A stretch of DNA of 64,000 nt from Candidatus Roseilinea sp. GTDB lineage: Bacteria > Chloroflexota > Anaerolineae > J036 > Brachytrichaceae. Position 1 is the first letter of the stretch. The number at the start of each line of letters is the position of its first letter. The translations under genes were made by a program, and so were the position numbers. The stretch covers positions 1,426,001 through 1,490,000 of the forward strand of contig AP024676.1 in the NCBI GenBank assembly GCA_025998955.1. Direction: 5' to 3'. Positions 16,524 to 25,169 of the stretch are shown one piece after another. The notes under the pieces were generated by a model. That model saw nothing but the letters and a program-made list of their open reading frames with translations. It was not told the origin of the DNA and did no database searches.

Positions 16524-18557
16524 TCACTCTTTGAAGAACAACTGCTCGCCGGCGAAGTTCAGCGCGATGGCATAGCCGCCCTGCGCCACGTTGCCCAGCC
16601 GCTTGCTGGCAATCATGGGGTACTTGACGTTCTCGACGATCTTGATGATGGGCAGGTTGGCGCGCTGCCAAGCGTGCGCCTCTTCGGTGATCTGCTTCCA
16701 CTGCTCCGAGCCGGGCACGGACGACCACCAAGACTCCTGCAGCTTGAAGCCTTGCTGCATCCAATCCGGCGGTTCTACACCACGCTGGCCTTGGGAGCTG
16801 TAGAAGTCCCACCAGGCGCGGCCGGCATGGTTCAGTGCCTCGTTCAGGCCGACGCCGCCGCCCCAGCCCACGTCGTGCGTCCAGAACACAGTCGCCATCA
16901 GGTCATTGTTGCCTCGGCGCGTGCCCCACAACTGCGAGTCAATCTTCTTGACCAGCACGTTGATGCCGACCTTCTTCAGATCCTCGGCCACGATCTCGGC
17001 GATCGGCGACAGGTCGGGGGCATGCGCGCCGTGCTCGAGCAGCAACGTCAGCGGCTTGCCGTCGGACGCCAGGCGCATGCCGCTGGCATCCTTGTTGGTA
17101 AGGCCGATCTCATCGAGCAGGGCGTTGGCCGCGTCTGGATCGTACTTGCTGGCCTCGTCGCCCACGTCGCGTAGCGGCAGCGACGCATAGCCATAGTAGA
17201 TCGTCTCGATGATCTCCGGCCGGTTGATGGCCATGCTGAGCGCCTTGCGGAAGCGCGGATCTCGCGAATACTTGATCCAGTCGTCTGCCTGTTCGGTGTT
17301 GGTGAAGGTCTGGTTGAGGAACAACGCGCTCGAATCCACGTGCATGTCGAGCAAGACAACGTTGAAGCCGGCCTTGTCCTCGTTCTCCTTGTAGAGCGGC
17401 ACCTTGACCAGCGCCGTGCTCTCGCGCAGGAAATCCACCTCGCCGGCCAGCACCTTCAGGTTGACGGCCTCGACGTCCTCGACCTGCGTGGAGACCAGGC
17501 GGTCAATGTAGGGCAACTGCTGGCCCAGCGTATCCACCTTGAAGTAGTATGGGTTGCGCTCGAACTCGAGGCGGTTGTTGTCGGCGCTCTTCAGCACCCA
17601 TGGATACAGCCCGGGATAACCAATGCAGCGCGGCTGGTTCACGTGCCAGTTCAGGCAGCGCTTTTGCGCAAACAGGCCAGGCCATTCGTCGGCACCCATC
17701 TTGGCCTCTTCGAGCATCTTGGCGATCGCCTCCTCACCCGCGTACTTCTCGTGAAACTGCTTCAAGTAGTGCGCAGGGTTCAGCCACTCGGTATAGCCGA
17801 CCCAGCTTTCGATGGTGAACTGGCGCAACAGGCCGCCATACGGCTCAGGATACGAAATCTCGAAGGTGTAGTCGTCAATGATCTTCAACGACGGCTCGGC
17901 GCCGTTCGGGCTGGCGCCCACCTTCCAGCGCGCCGGGAAGGTCGGGGTCAGCTTCGGGTTCTTCAGGATGTCCTCATAGGTGAAGCGAACGTCCTCAGTC
18001 GTGACCGGCTGACCATCCGACCACTTCAAGCCCTCGCGCATCTTGAAGGTGATGGTCTTACCGTCGTCGCTGACGGTGAAGCTCTCGAGCACATTGCCAC
18101 GAATGGCGTCGGTGCCGATGCCCGGCGAGATCAGCAGCGGTTCATTCGCCATGACGAAGAAGTCGGGCGACCAATTAGCAACCGCGTGCGCCGAGCGCAG
18201 TGTGCCGCCGTATTTGCCAGGCTGCCAATCCGGCAGGTCCTTCTCGGCCACCAACACGCCGGGGCCGACGACGAATGGCACTTTGGGCAAGCGCTCTGCG
18301 AGCGGCGGTATCTTACCCGCCTTTTCCATCTCTTCCAACATCGGCGCTTGCTTGTAGGTCGTCGGAGCAGCGGGAGCGGGTTGTTCGGCCGGCTTGACCT
18401 CTGCGGGCGGAGCAGCCGGGGCTTCAGTGGCGGGAGCGGCAGGCGCAGCCGGCGCCTGGGCAGGGGGTTCGGCAGGAGCCGCGGGGGCACAGCTCGCGAT
18501 GATTGCCGCCGCGGCAAACAGCCCTACAACCTTGGCGAAGCGACTTGGCTTATGCAT
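16524..18557 (-). CDS. Extracellular solute-binding lipoprotein, family 5 (Opp/Dpp type)
   Basis: Captures the substrate for the adjacent importer. A lipoprotein signal ends in IIASC with the lipidated Cys at residue 23. An Ala/Pro-rich linker (24-66) follows, then a large SBP_bac_5 domain with the family features LRSAHAVANWSPDF, KWSDGQPVTTEDVRFTYED and FRKALSMAINRPEIIETIYY. At 677 residues it is longer than typical DppA (about 535), with much of the extra length in the linker and in an insert near residues 260-320, as in the Chloroflexota-type homologues. Expected outside the cell, anchored in the membrane. Confidence 0.93.
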   Translation of the reverse strand: MHKPSRFAKVVGLFAAAAIIASCAPAAPAEPPAQAPAAPAAPATEAPAAPPAEVKPAEQPAPAAPTTYKQAPMLEEMEKAGKIPPLAERLPKVPFVVGPGVLVAEKDLPDWQPGKYGGTLRSAHAVANWSPDFFVMANEPLLISPGIGTDAIRGNVLESFTVSDDGKTITFKMREGLKWSDGQPVTTEDVRFTYEDILKNPKLTPTFPARWKVGASPNGAEPSLKIIDDYTFEISYPEPYGGLLRQFTIESWVGYTEWLNPAHYLKQFHEKYAGEEAIAKMLEEAKMGADEWPGLFAQKRCLNWHVNQPRCIGYPGLYPWVLKSADNNRLEFERNPYYFKVDTLGQQLPYIDRLVSTQVEDVEAVNLKVLAGEVDFLRESTALVKVPLYKENEDKAGFNVVLLDMHVDSSALFLNQTFTNTEQADDWIKYSRDPRFRKALSMAINRPEIIETIYYGYASLPLRDVGDEASKYDPDAANALLDEIGLTNKDASGMRLASDGKPLTLLLEHGAHAPDLSPIAEIVAEDLKKVGINVLVKKIDSQLWGTRRGNNDLMATVFWTHDVGWGGGVGLNEALNHAGRAWWDFYSSQGQRGVEPPDWMQQGFKLQESWWSSVPGSEQWKQITEEAHAWQRANLPIIKIVENVKYPMIASKRLGNVAQGGYAIALNFAGEQLFFKE

Positions 18558-18732
18558 GGTTCACTCTCCTGGTAGCGTGAATAGCTCGTGATTGTCCGCA
18601 ACTTTCTAATTCATGAGCAAAATTTATGGACTGCCTCACAACAGACATACGACGTACGAACGATCTCACCCTTCTCTAAACCGATCACCTCCTTGATGCA
18701 TTACTCGGGCAGGATGCAGACTGCGAGCGACG

Positions 18733-19545
18733 CTATATGCTGAGCTCGCGCTTCGCTTCCCACACCAACGGGAAGTGCTCGCCGCGCATCACCTCGCCGT
18801 CTTGCACTTCGACGAAAGGTTTCATGATGTGGTTGCCGCTGGCAACGTAGCGCGTCTCCTCGGTCATGTAGTGAATAGCGATGGCGCGGCGCGGGCGCGG
18901 GCTCTTGTTGTCAGGCGAGCCATGCCAGGTCAGTGCGTGGTGGTAATGCACTTCACCTTTCTTCACCGGACAGGGCCTGACCTCGATGCGATGGCCCTGA
19001 AATTCGGCGGGCATTGCGTCGAAGGTGCGCACGCGCTCGCGGATGAAATCCATATGGTTGCCCCACAGGTGCGAGCCGGGCACCATCCACATGCAGCCGT
19101 TGTCCACATCCACATCATCGAGCGCCACCCAGGCCGTGACCTCGGTCATCGGCGCGAGGATCGGCCACAGCGGCGCGTCCTGATGCCACATCGTAGTGCC
19201 ACCGTAGGCCGGCGGCTTGTATTGCACCTGGTCGTGCCAGATGCGTAGTTGCTTGGCGCCGGTGAGCTGTGCCATCTCTTCGGCGATCTGTTGGTTGAAG
19301 ATCACCAGGTCACGGAAGGGCCGGCTGGCTTCCCAGATATTGACGATCTGCCAGACCGGCGCATCAGGACGATCGCCATTCAGGTTGCGCAGCGACACCG
19401 GTTGGGGAACGCCGGGCTTGCCATGCGCCTCGATGACGCGCTGAATCTCTGCACGCAGCAACTCCACCTGTTCATCGCTCAGCACTCGGCCGCCGCGCAC
19501 GTAGCCATTGCGGCGAAATTCTTGGATTTGTTCTTCTGAAAGCAT
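18733..19545 (-). CDS. Phytanoyl-CoA dioxygenase (PhyH) family protein
   Basis: Fe(II)/2-oxoglutarate-dependent oxygenase fold, 270 residues. It shows the N-terminal family pattern EEQIQEFRRNGYVRGGRVLS, the metal-binding HxD in MWHQDAPLWP, and a distal His and co-substrate Arg in HHALTWHGSPDNKSPRPRRA. Many environmental PhyH proteins act on unknown small molecules, so the name does not imply phytanic acid. It lies upstream of the binding-protein gene on the same strand and divergent from the DeoR-type regulator, so it is probably part of the same regulon. Confidence 0.88.
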   Translation of the reverse strand: MLSEEQIQEFRRNGYVRGGRVLSDEQVELLRAEIQRVIEAHGKPGVPQPVSLRNLNGDRPDAPVWQIVNIWEASRPFRDLVIFNQQIAEEMAQLTGAKQLRIWHDQVQYKPPAYGGTTMWHQDAPLWPILAPMTEVTAWVALDDVDVDNGCMWMVPGSHLWGNHMDFIRERVRTFDAMPAEFQGHRIEVRPCPVKKGEVHYHHALTWHGSPDNKSPRPRRAIAIHYMTEETRYVASGNHIMKPFVEVQDGEVMRGEHFPLVWEAKRELSI

Positions 19546-19828
19546 CTTTCTACCTCAATCGGTCACGACATCACGGTGCGCCGGCGGCAGGAAGAAGACG
19601 ACGATGAGGTTTGCGGCGCATTCAGCGCAGGCCCGAGACGGCAGCCTGCGATCTTCACAATCGTTCGATGATAGTAAGTACTCTGGCGAGCCTCTGTCAA
19701 TCAGTCAGTGAAATTTGTCGAAACAACAATCTCGAAACTTCGGCCCTGTTCAAAGCTTCACAAATCATCTTCTGTCACGTGAATGATTGACAAAGCCGCT
19801 GCAGTTTCTACAATCCTCAACACGCGCC
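19546..19828. promoter_or_regulatory. Divergent control region of the sugar locus
   Basis: The 283 bases between two divergent operons hold no gene. They are AT-rich near the middle and contain the perfect palindrome tcacgtga at 19775-19782, flanked by aatcat and atgatt, 47 bases before the regulator start. This is the obvious place for promoters of both operons and for an operator of the DeoR-type protein, but no clear -35/-10 pair could be assigned. Confidence 0.4.
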
Positions 19829-21634
19829 ATGAAGCCATCGGAGCGCCAGGATCAGATCATCGCCCAGTTGCTAGTGCATGGCTCTGTGCACATCATGGAG
19901 CTATGCGAGCGCTTCCAGGTCTCCGAAGGGACGATCCGCAACGACCTGCGGGCGCTGCAGGCACAGGGGAAGCTCATCCGCACCCACGGCGGCGCCGTGC
20001 CGGCCGATGTAGCCCACCCCGTGCTCGCCCGCAAGAGCAACGGGCTGCACATCGTCACCGGCAACGACACACCCTGCATCGCCCAGATCCACAGCATCGC
20101 CAAGCGCGCCGCCGAACTCGTCAACGAAGGCGATCTGATTGCCCTGTGCGGCAGCCCGATCACCCGCGCGCTGGCGGTGGAGATCGTGGCGATGAAGTCG
20201 CTGGTCGTGTTCACCAACAGCTTGGACATCGCCCAGAAGCTGGCCCACAACCCGGCGCACACCGTGATCTTGATCGGCGGGCAGGTGCGCACCGGGCGCG
20301 ACGCGCTGGACGGTCCGATTGCCGCCGGCGTGCTCGAACGCATCCGCGTCAACAAGGCTTTCATCCCGTGCGACAGCGTGAACACAGCGCAGGGCTTCGC
20401 CAGCAATGACCTCGCCGATGCACAAATCAAGGCCGGCCTGGTCGCCTGCGCAGACAACGTGATCATGCTGGCGACGGAGGACGCGCTCGGCAAACCCGGG
20501 CTGATGAGCTTTGCCAGCTTGAACCAGGCGCAGCAACTCATCACCACGAACGGCGCGCCGGCCGAGATGGTGAACGCGTTGGTCGCTGCCGGCGTGCGCG
20601 TGTCGTTGTGCGGCGAACGCATCACCGAGGTGTGCAGCGATAGCTCGCCGGAGCGCACCTGGCGCATCGGCTTCGCCAACCTCACCGAGCAGCAGGACTT
20701 CGCCGTCACCGTGCGCGAGAGCATCGAGCGCGCCGCAGCCGCAGCCGGCAACATCGAGTTGATCTTGGCCGACAACGAAGCCGACGTCGAGGTGGCCATC
20801 GAGAACGCGCGTCGGATGTTGGAAGCCAAGGTAGACCTCGTGATCGAATACCAACAGGACGAGCGCACCAACTATGCGTTGATGGACATGTTCCGCACCG
20901 CCGGCATCCCGGTCATCGCCATAGACATCCCCATGCCCGGAGCGGTCTATTTTGGCGCGGACAATTACCGCGCCGGCCGGATCGCCGGCGAAGCGGCCAC
21001 CGCTTGGATCCGCAAGTATTGGAACGGCCAACTGGACAAAGTGGTCTGCCTGGAACAGTCCGAGTCCGGCGCCATCCCTGCGGCGCGCATCCAGGGTGCG
21101 CTGGCGACCTTGCGCAGCCAGTTCCCGCTAAAAGACAGCGATATCCTGCACTTCGAGACGCGCGGCATGCTCGACGAATCGCGCTCGGCAGCCACACAGG
21201 CCCTGCGTAACATTCCATGGGGCCGGCACGTGCTGTTCATCGGTATCAACGCCAATTCGGCCCTCGGCGCGCTGGAGGCAGCCGAGGTGCTGGGCCGCCA
21301 GGCGACCACTGCCGTCGTCAGCCAGAACGTGAGCAAATCTATCCGTCGTGAGCTGCGCCGCAACAACCCGATGCTGATCGGCGGTGTGGATTATTTCCCG
21401 CAGATCTATGGCGAGCGTGTCATCCCGCTCGCGTTGCAAATCCTGGCCGGCCAATCGGCGCCGCCGGCCGCCTACACCGACCATGTGCTGGTGACGGCGG
21501 AGAACGTCCACCGCCTCTACCCCGAAGATGCGACCAGCGCGCCGGTCAGCGGGCTGGCGACCCGCCAAAAACCCGCGCCGCCGACAACCATCGCGCGCCG
21601 TAAACCACACATCGTTTCGATGAGGACATCATGA
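19829..21634 (+). CDS. DeoR-family regulator fused to a sugar-binding (Peripla_BP) domain
   Basis: An unusual three-part regulator of about 601 residues. Residues 1-55 form the DeoR winged helix (RQDQIIAQLLVHGSVHIMEL to VSEGTIRNDLRALQAQGKLI, then RTHGGAV). Residues about 65-235 form the DeoRC sugar-phosphate sensor domain (LIALCGSPITRALA, VFTNSLDIAQKL, VILIGGQVR). Residues about 285-575 form a periplasmic-binding-protein fold of the ribose/galactose type (IGFANLTEQQDFAVTV, VDLVIEYQQDERTNY, PVIAIDIPMPGAVYFGADNY, GINANSALGALEAAE). No signal peptide is present, so all of it is cytoplasmic. The ATG at 19829 is preferred over an upstream TTG. It probably controls both divergent operons, sensing two ligands. 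The next gene overlaps by four bases. Confidence 0.88.
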   Translation: MKPSERQDQIIAQLLVHGSVHIMELCERFQVSEGTIRNDLRALQAQGKLIRTHGGAVPADVAHPVLARKSNGLHIVTGNDTPCIAQIHSIAKRAAELVNEGDLIALCGSPITRALAVEIVAMKSLVVFTNSLDIAQKLAHNPAHTVILIGGQVRTGRDALDGPIAAGVLERIRVNKAFIPCDSVNTAQGFASNDLADAQIKAGLVACADNVIMLATEDALGKPGLMSFASLNQAQQLITTNGAPAEMVNALVAAGVRVSLCGERITEVCSDSSPERTWRIGFANLTEQQDFAVTVRESIERAAAAAGNIELILADNEADVEVAIENARRMLEAKVDLVIEYQQDERTNYALMDMFRTAGIPVIAIDIPMPGAVYFGADNYRAGRIAGEAATAWIRKYWNGQLDKVVCLEQSESGAIPAARIQGALATLRSQFPLKDSDILHFETRGMLDESRSAATQALRNIPWGRHVLFIGINANSALGALEAAEVLGRQATTAVVSQNVSKSIRRELRRNNPMLIGGVDYFPQIYGERVIPLALQILAGQSAPPAAYTDHVLVTAENVHRLYPEDATSAPVSGLATRQKPAPPTTIARRKPHIVSMRTS

Positions 21635-22635
21635 CCCTAAAAGTCGCGGTCGTGGGCGTGGGCAACATCGGCTCGATCCACGCTCAGGTTTACAAAGACA
21701 ATCCCAAAGTCGAGTTGGTCGCCGTGTGCGACATTATTCCCGAGAAGGCCGACGCTGCCGCGCGCAAGTTCGGCGCGCGGGCGTTCTACAGCGTGCAGCA
21801 GATGCTCGACAGCGGCATTGCGCTGGATGCATGCAGCGTGTGCACGCGCGGCGAGGAGAACGGCAGCGAGCACTATCAGCCCACGATCGAGCTGTTGCGC
21901 GCCGGCATCCCCGTGCTGGGCGAGAAGCCCATCTCTAATGTGGTCGAGGAGGGCGAGGAGATGGTGGCCCTGGCCAAGGCCAAGCGCATCCCTTACGCCA
22001 TCAACCTCAACCATCGCTTCACACCGGCCGCCCGGCGCGCCAAGGAGTGGGTGGAGAGCGGCCGGCTGGGCAAGCTCCACCTCATCAACATGCGTATGTG
22101 GATCAACAACCCGGTCGAGACCTCGCCGTGGTTTCACATGCGCGCGCTGCACCCGCATTCGTTCGACGTGATGCGCTATTTCTGCGGCGACGTGAAGCGC
22201 GTGGCGGCTTTCATGAACAAAGGGGAGACGCTGGCCGGCAAGCCGCGGATCACTTACTCCAACGCCCAGGTGCTGCTGGAGTTCGAGAACGGCGTGGTGG
22301 GCAACCTGACCGGTTCGTATGATGCCGGTGGCGGCTACGGGCTGGAGTTCTGCGACGTAGCCGGATCGAAGGGCCGCTTCTTGCTCGAGGAGGCTTGCGA
22401 GCGGCTGACCTTCTTCCGCCGCGACAGCATCGAGACGGAGAGCTACCAGTACCTCGGCGGCATGCGCGCCTTCCCCGAAACGTTCAAGAGCCGCATCAAC
22501 GCCTGGATTGACCAGCTCGAAGCCAAGACCCCCTGCGACCAGATTGACGGCTCGGGTGAAGACGCGCTGAAGGCGCAGAAGATCATCGAAGCAGCCATTC
22601 GCTCCTTCGAGACCCGCACCGTCGTTGATCTTTAA
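21631..22635 (+). CDS. Gfo/Idh/MocA family oxidoreductase (copy 1)
   Basis: NAD(P)-dependent sugar or inositol dehydrogenase, 334 residues. The N-terminal Rossmann fold has VVGVGNIGSIHAQVY, then the family signature LGEKPISNVVEEGEEMVALA. The catalytic region of the C-terminal domain has LNHRFTPAARRAKEWVESGR and a His in MRALHPHSFDVMRYFCGD. It overlaps the regulator stop by ATGA, so the two are co-translated. It is about as long as typical myo-inositol/glucose-6-phosphate 3-dehydrogenase-like members. A close paralogue lies at 26012. Confidence 0.9.
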   Translation: MTLKVAVVGVGNIGSIHAQVYKDNPKVELVAVCDIIPEKADAAARKFGARAFYSVQQMLDSGIALDACSVCTRGEENGSEHYQPTIELLRAGIPVLGEKPISNVVEEGEEMVALAKAKRIPYAINLNHRFTPAARRAKEWVESGRLGKLHLINMRMWINNPVETSPWFHMRALHPHSFDVMRYFCGDVKRVAAFMNKGETLAGKPRITYSNAQVLLEFENGVVGNLTGSYDAGGGYGLEFCDVAGSKGRFLLEEACERLTFFRRDSIETESYQYLGGMRAFPETFKSRINAWIDQLEAKTPCDQIDGSGEDALKAQKIIEAAIRSFETRTVVDL

Positions 22636-22704
22636 TAACCTTGTATTGGCACCTCTGTCATGCTTCGTCCATTGCCAGGCGAACGACGCTGGGCGAACCA
22701 AGGC

Positions 22705-22732
22705 CGCAAGACGCAATACGCACAACGCGAAA
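22705..22732. repeat. Heptamer tandem repeat, intergenic
   Basis: Four in-phase 7-base units: cgcaaga, cgcaata, cgcacaa and cgcgaaa. They are the reverse-complement type of the unit seen at 10151 and lie in the 138-base spacer between the dehydrogenase and isomerase genes. Confidence 0.6.
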
Positions 22733-22773
22733 CCCTAGACGGTTGACGCAAATGGAAGGATGACCGACGACTA

Positions 22774-23574
22774 ATGATCCACTTGGGCGTGAACTCCGTG
22801 TTGTTCGGCGGCTTCGACTTTGCTACCGCCGTCCGGCACATCCGGCTTGCCGGCTACGATGGCGTCGAGCTCTCCGCCATCAAGGGCATGTGCGAGCACC
22901 TCGAACTCGACCGCTGGCGCGAACAGGCCGGCGAGCTGAAACAGATCGTTGCCGACCACGGGCTGCGCTTTCTCTCGATGGAAGTAGCGGCATTGGACGA
23001 GGGACGCCTGATGAAGGCGTTCGAGGCTGGCGCGGAGATCGGCATCCCTATTGTCAACGTTGGTCCAGGCGGCAAGAGCGACGTAGAAGAGGACTTCGTC
23101 CGGCAAACCGACGTGATGGCGCGCATGGCCGAGCGCGCCGCGAGCTTCGGCGTGACGCTGTGCTGCAAGGCGCACGTGGGCGGCGCGATCTACAACACGC
23201 CTACGACGCTGCGCGCCATGGAGAAGATCACTTCACCGGCCTTCGGCATAGATATGGATCCCAGCCACATCTACCGCGCCGGCGAAGATCCGGCTGCCGC
23301 GCTGCGCGCCGTGCTTCCGCGGGTGCGACACATCCACATCCGCGATTGCAAAGGGCGCGGGCCGGCGCCCGGCGAGCCGCCCCTACAAGCTTGCGGCCGG
23401 GGCGACATTGATCTATTCGCCTACTGCGAGGCGATGGTGCAGGGCGGTTACAGCGGGCCGGTCGTGCTCGAAGTCATCGGCGCCAACAAGCTCGAACTCG
23501 CTCATGTGGCCATCATCGCCGCCGAAAGCTATGGTTACCTCAATGCAATTTTGAAGCGGCTGGGGGCAAGGTGA
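22774..23574 (+). CDS. Sugar phosphate isomerase/epimerase (xylose isomerase-like TIM barrel)
   Basis: A 266-residue AP-endonuclease-2-like TIM barrel. It shows the start MIHLGVNSVLFGGFDFATAV, a metal-site glutamate in GYDGVELSAIKG, the barrel strands GIPIVNVGPGG and LCCKAHVGGAIYNTPTTL, the metal/substrate motif FGIDMDPSHIYRAGEDP, and HIHIRDCKG before the final Glu in VVLEVIGANK. Such enzymes isomerise or epimerise keto sugars and typically work with Gfo/Idh/MocA dehydrogenases, as the context here suggests. Confidence 0.87.
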   Translation: MIHLGVNSVLFGGFDFATAVRHIRLAGYDGVELSAIKGMCEHLELDRWREQAGELKQIVADHGLRFLSMEVAALDEGRLMKAFEAGAEIGIPIVNVGPGGKSDVEEDFVRQTDVMARMAERAASFGVTLCCKAHVGGAIYNTPTTLRAMEKITSPAFGIDMDPSHIYRAGEDPAAALRAVLPRVRHIHIRDCKGRGPAPGEPPLQACGRGDIDLFAYCEAMVQGGYSGPVVLEVIGANKLELAHVAIIAAESYGYLNAILKRLGAR

Positions 23575-23579
23575 GGTCA

Positions 23580-23600
23580 CACGTCCCACGTCTTGCGTCT
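23580..23600. repeat. Heptamer tandem repeat, intergenic
   Basis: Three in-phase 7-base units (cacgtcc, cacgtct, tgcgtct) followed by tac, six bases after the isomerase stop. Same family as the array at 10151. Confidence 0.5.
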
Positions 23601-23641
23601 TACACCAGCCTGCTACCTAGGCCTCAGCACATCGCCTCGAC

Positions 23642-25081
23642 ATGCCTAAACGAAAACCCAATCTCATCCTGTTCGGCATAGATAGCCTGCGGCGCGACCA
23701 CATGAGCCTATACGGCTATCACCGTCTGACCACGCCGCACATTGCCGAATACGCCAAAGGCGGCGTCGTCTTCGAGAACCTGTTCAGCCCGTCCATTCCC
23801 ACCACGCCGGCCTATGCATCCATGTTCACCGGCATGGACTGCTTCGGCACGGACGTCGTAGCCTTGCGCCACCAAGGCGGCCTGGGCACGCACGTCAAGA
23901 CGCTGGCCGAAGTGTTGGGCGAACACGGCTATAACACGACATGCATCGGCTTCAGCGGCAACCCGGCAGCGCGGGGCTTCCAGAAGTATTTGGACTTCGC
24001 CGGCTGGGGATCATGGGAGGAAGGCCGCAGCCCCAAGGCCGAGAACCTCAACGCCGTCGCCATCCCGGAGCTGAAGCGGCTGGCGAAGGAAGATGCGCCG
24101 TTCTTCCTGTTCCTGCGGCATATGGACCCACACTCGCCGTACCTGCCGCCGCGCCCCTTCGAGCGCATGTTCTACGCCGGCGATGAGTTCGATCCAAACA
24201 ACACCTCGCTCGCACCGGTCTATGCCTTCAAGCCGTTCGCCGACTACTTCCGAAGCTGGTTCCCGCCCGGCTGCACCGACAAGGACTACATCATCGCGCA
24301 GTACGACGGCGCCATCGCCTATATGGATGCAGCGATCGCCAACCTATTCACGGCCATCGCGGCGCTGGGCATCGAAGACGAGACGCTGGTGGTGATCAAC
24401 GCCGACCACGGCGAGACGCTGCACGACCACGACTGCTACTACGACCACCATGGCCTATACGAGTGCACGCTGATCGTGCCGCTGATCTTTCGGTTTCCGG
24501 GGCGTGTGCCGGCCGGCAAGCGCATCGCCGACATCTGCCACATGAAGGACGTGATGCCGACCATCCTCGAGCTGCTCGGTATCCGTGCCCGAATCAAGTT
24601 CGACGGCCGCAGTCTAATGCCGTTGATGCACGGGCAACCGCGCGTGATGGAGCCGGAGATGTATCTGACCGAAGCGACCTGGATGCGCAAACACGGCTGG
24701 CGCACGCCGGAATGGAAGCTCATCCGTGCGCTGGAGCCCGACTTCCACTTCAAGCCGGAGGTCGAGCTATACAACCTGCTGAAGGACCCCGACGAGCAAC
24801 ACAACTTGGCCGATGAAGAACCGGAGATCGTCGCCATGCTCACCGAGCGCATGAACGCCCACATTGCGCGGCGCGAAAGACAAACTGGCCGGCGCAACCC
24901 AGTCTTTACGAACCTGAACTGGCATGGTCACGGGAGCGGCCCGTTCACGTCATCCCAGCAGGCCTATGACACGCTCTATATCGGCTCGCCGCGGACAGCG
25001 CAGCAACTGCAAGCCAAGGACGCCCAATCTCGGCGGACGTTGAAAGAGCTGCAAACCCAACGCGGCGCCAAGAAGCTGTGA
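23642..25081 (+). CDS. Sulfatase-superfamily hydrolase with Thr at the nucleophile site
   Basis: Alkaline-phosphatase/sulfatase fold, 479 residues, no signal peptide. Metal ligands are visible: Asp14 in FGIDSLRRDH, and the distal NADHGETLHDHDCYYDHHG. The position normally holding the formylglycine Cys/Ser of C/S-x-P-x-R reads T-T-P-A-Y (residues 54-58). It is therefore not a canonical formylglycine sulfatase and may be a phosphodiesterase, phosphonate hydrolase or sulfo/phospho-transferase using Thr. The C-terminal subdomain has the family ELYNLLKDPDEQHNLADEEP. It lies between the isomerase and the sulfotransferase. Confidence 0.85.
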   Translation: MPKRKPNLILFGIDSLRRDHMSLYGYHRLTTPHIAEYAKGGVVFENLFSPSIPTTPAYASMFTGMDCFGTDVVALRHQGGLGTHVKTLAEVLGEHGYNTTCIGFSGNPAARGFQKYLDFAGWGSWEEGRSPKAENLNAVAIPELKRLAKEDAPFFLFLRHMDPHSPYLPPRPFERMFYAGDEFDPNNTSLAPVYAFKPFADYFRSWFPPGCTDKDYIIAQYDGAIAYMDAAIANLFTAIAALGIEDETLVVINADHGETLHDHDCYYDHHGLYECTLIVPLIFRFPGRVPAGKRIADICHMKDVMPTILELLGIRARIKFDGRSLMPLMHGQPRVMEPEMYLTEATWMRKHGWRTPEWKLIRALEPDFHFKPEVELYNLLKDPDEQHNLADEEPEIVAMLTERMNAHIARRERQTGRRNPVFTNLNWHGHGSGPFTSSQQAYDTLYIGSPRTAQQLQAKDAQSRRTLKELQTQRGAKKL

Positions 25082-25083
25082 AG

Positions 25084-25167
25084 CGTGGAATGTGGATCGT
25101 GAGTCGTGAGTCGTGAGTCGTAATCGTAAATCGAGAGCACAGCTTTCTCAATTTTCAATTTTCAATT
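25084..25167. repeat. Phased heptamer array filling a spacer (12 units)
   Basis: The spacer between the sulfatase stop and the sulfotransferase ATG divides into 12 consecutive 7-base units without a phase slip. They include three perfect cgtgagt copies (25098-25118), the related cgtaatc and gtaaatc, and three ttcaatt-type copies ending two bases before the ATG. Unit sequence drifts along the array while the phase is kept. Confidence 0.65.
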
Positions 25168-25169
25168 TC

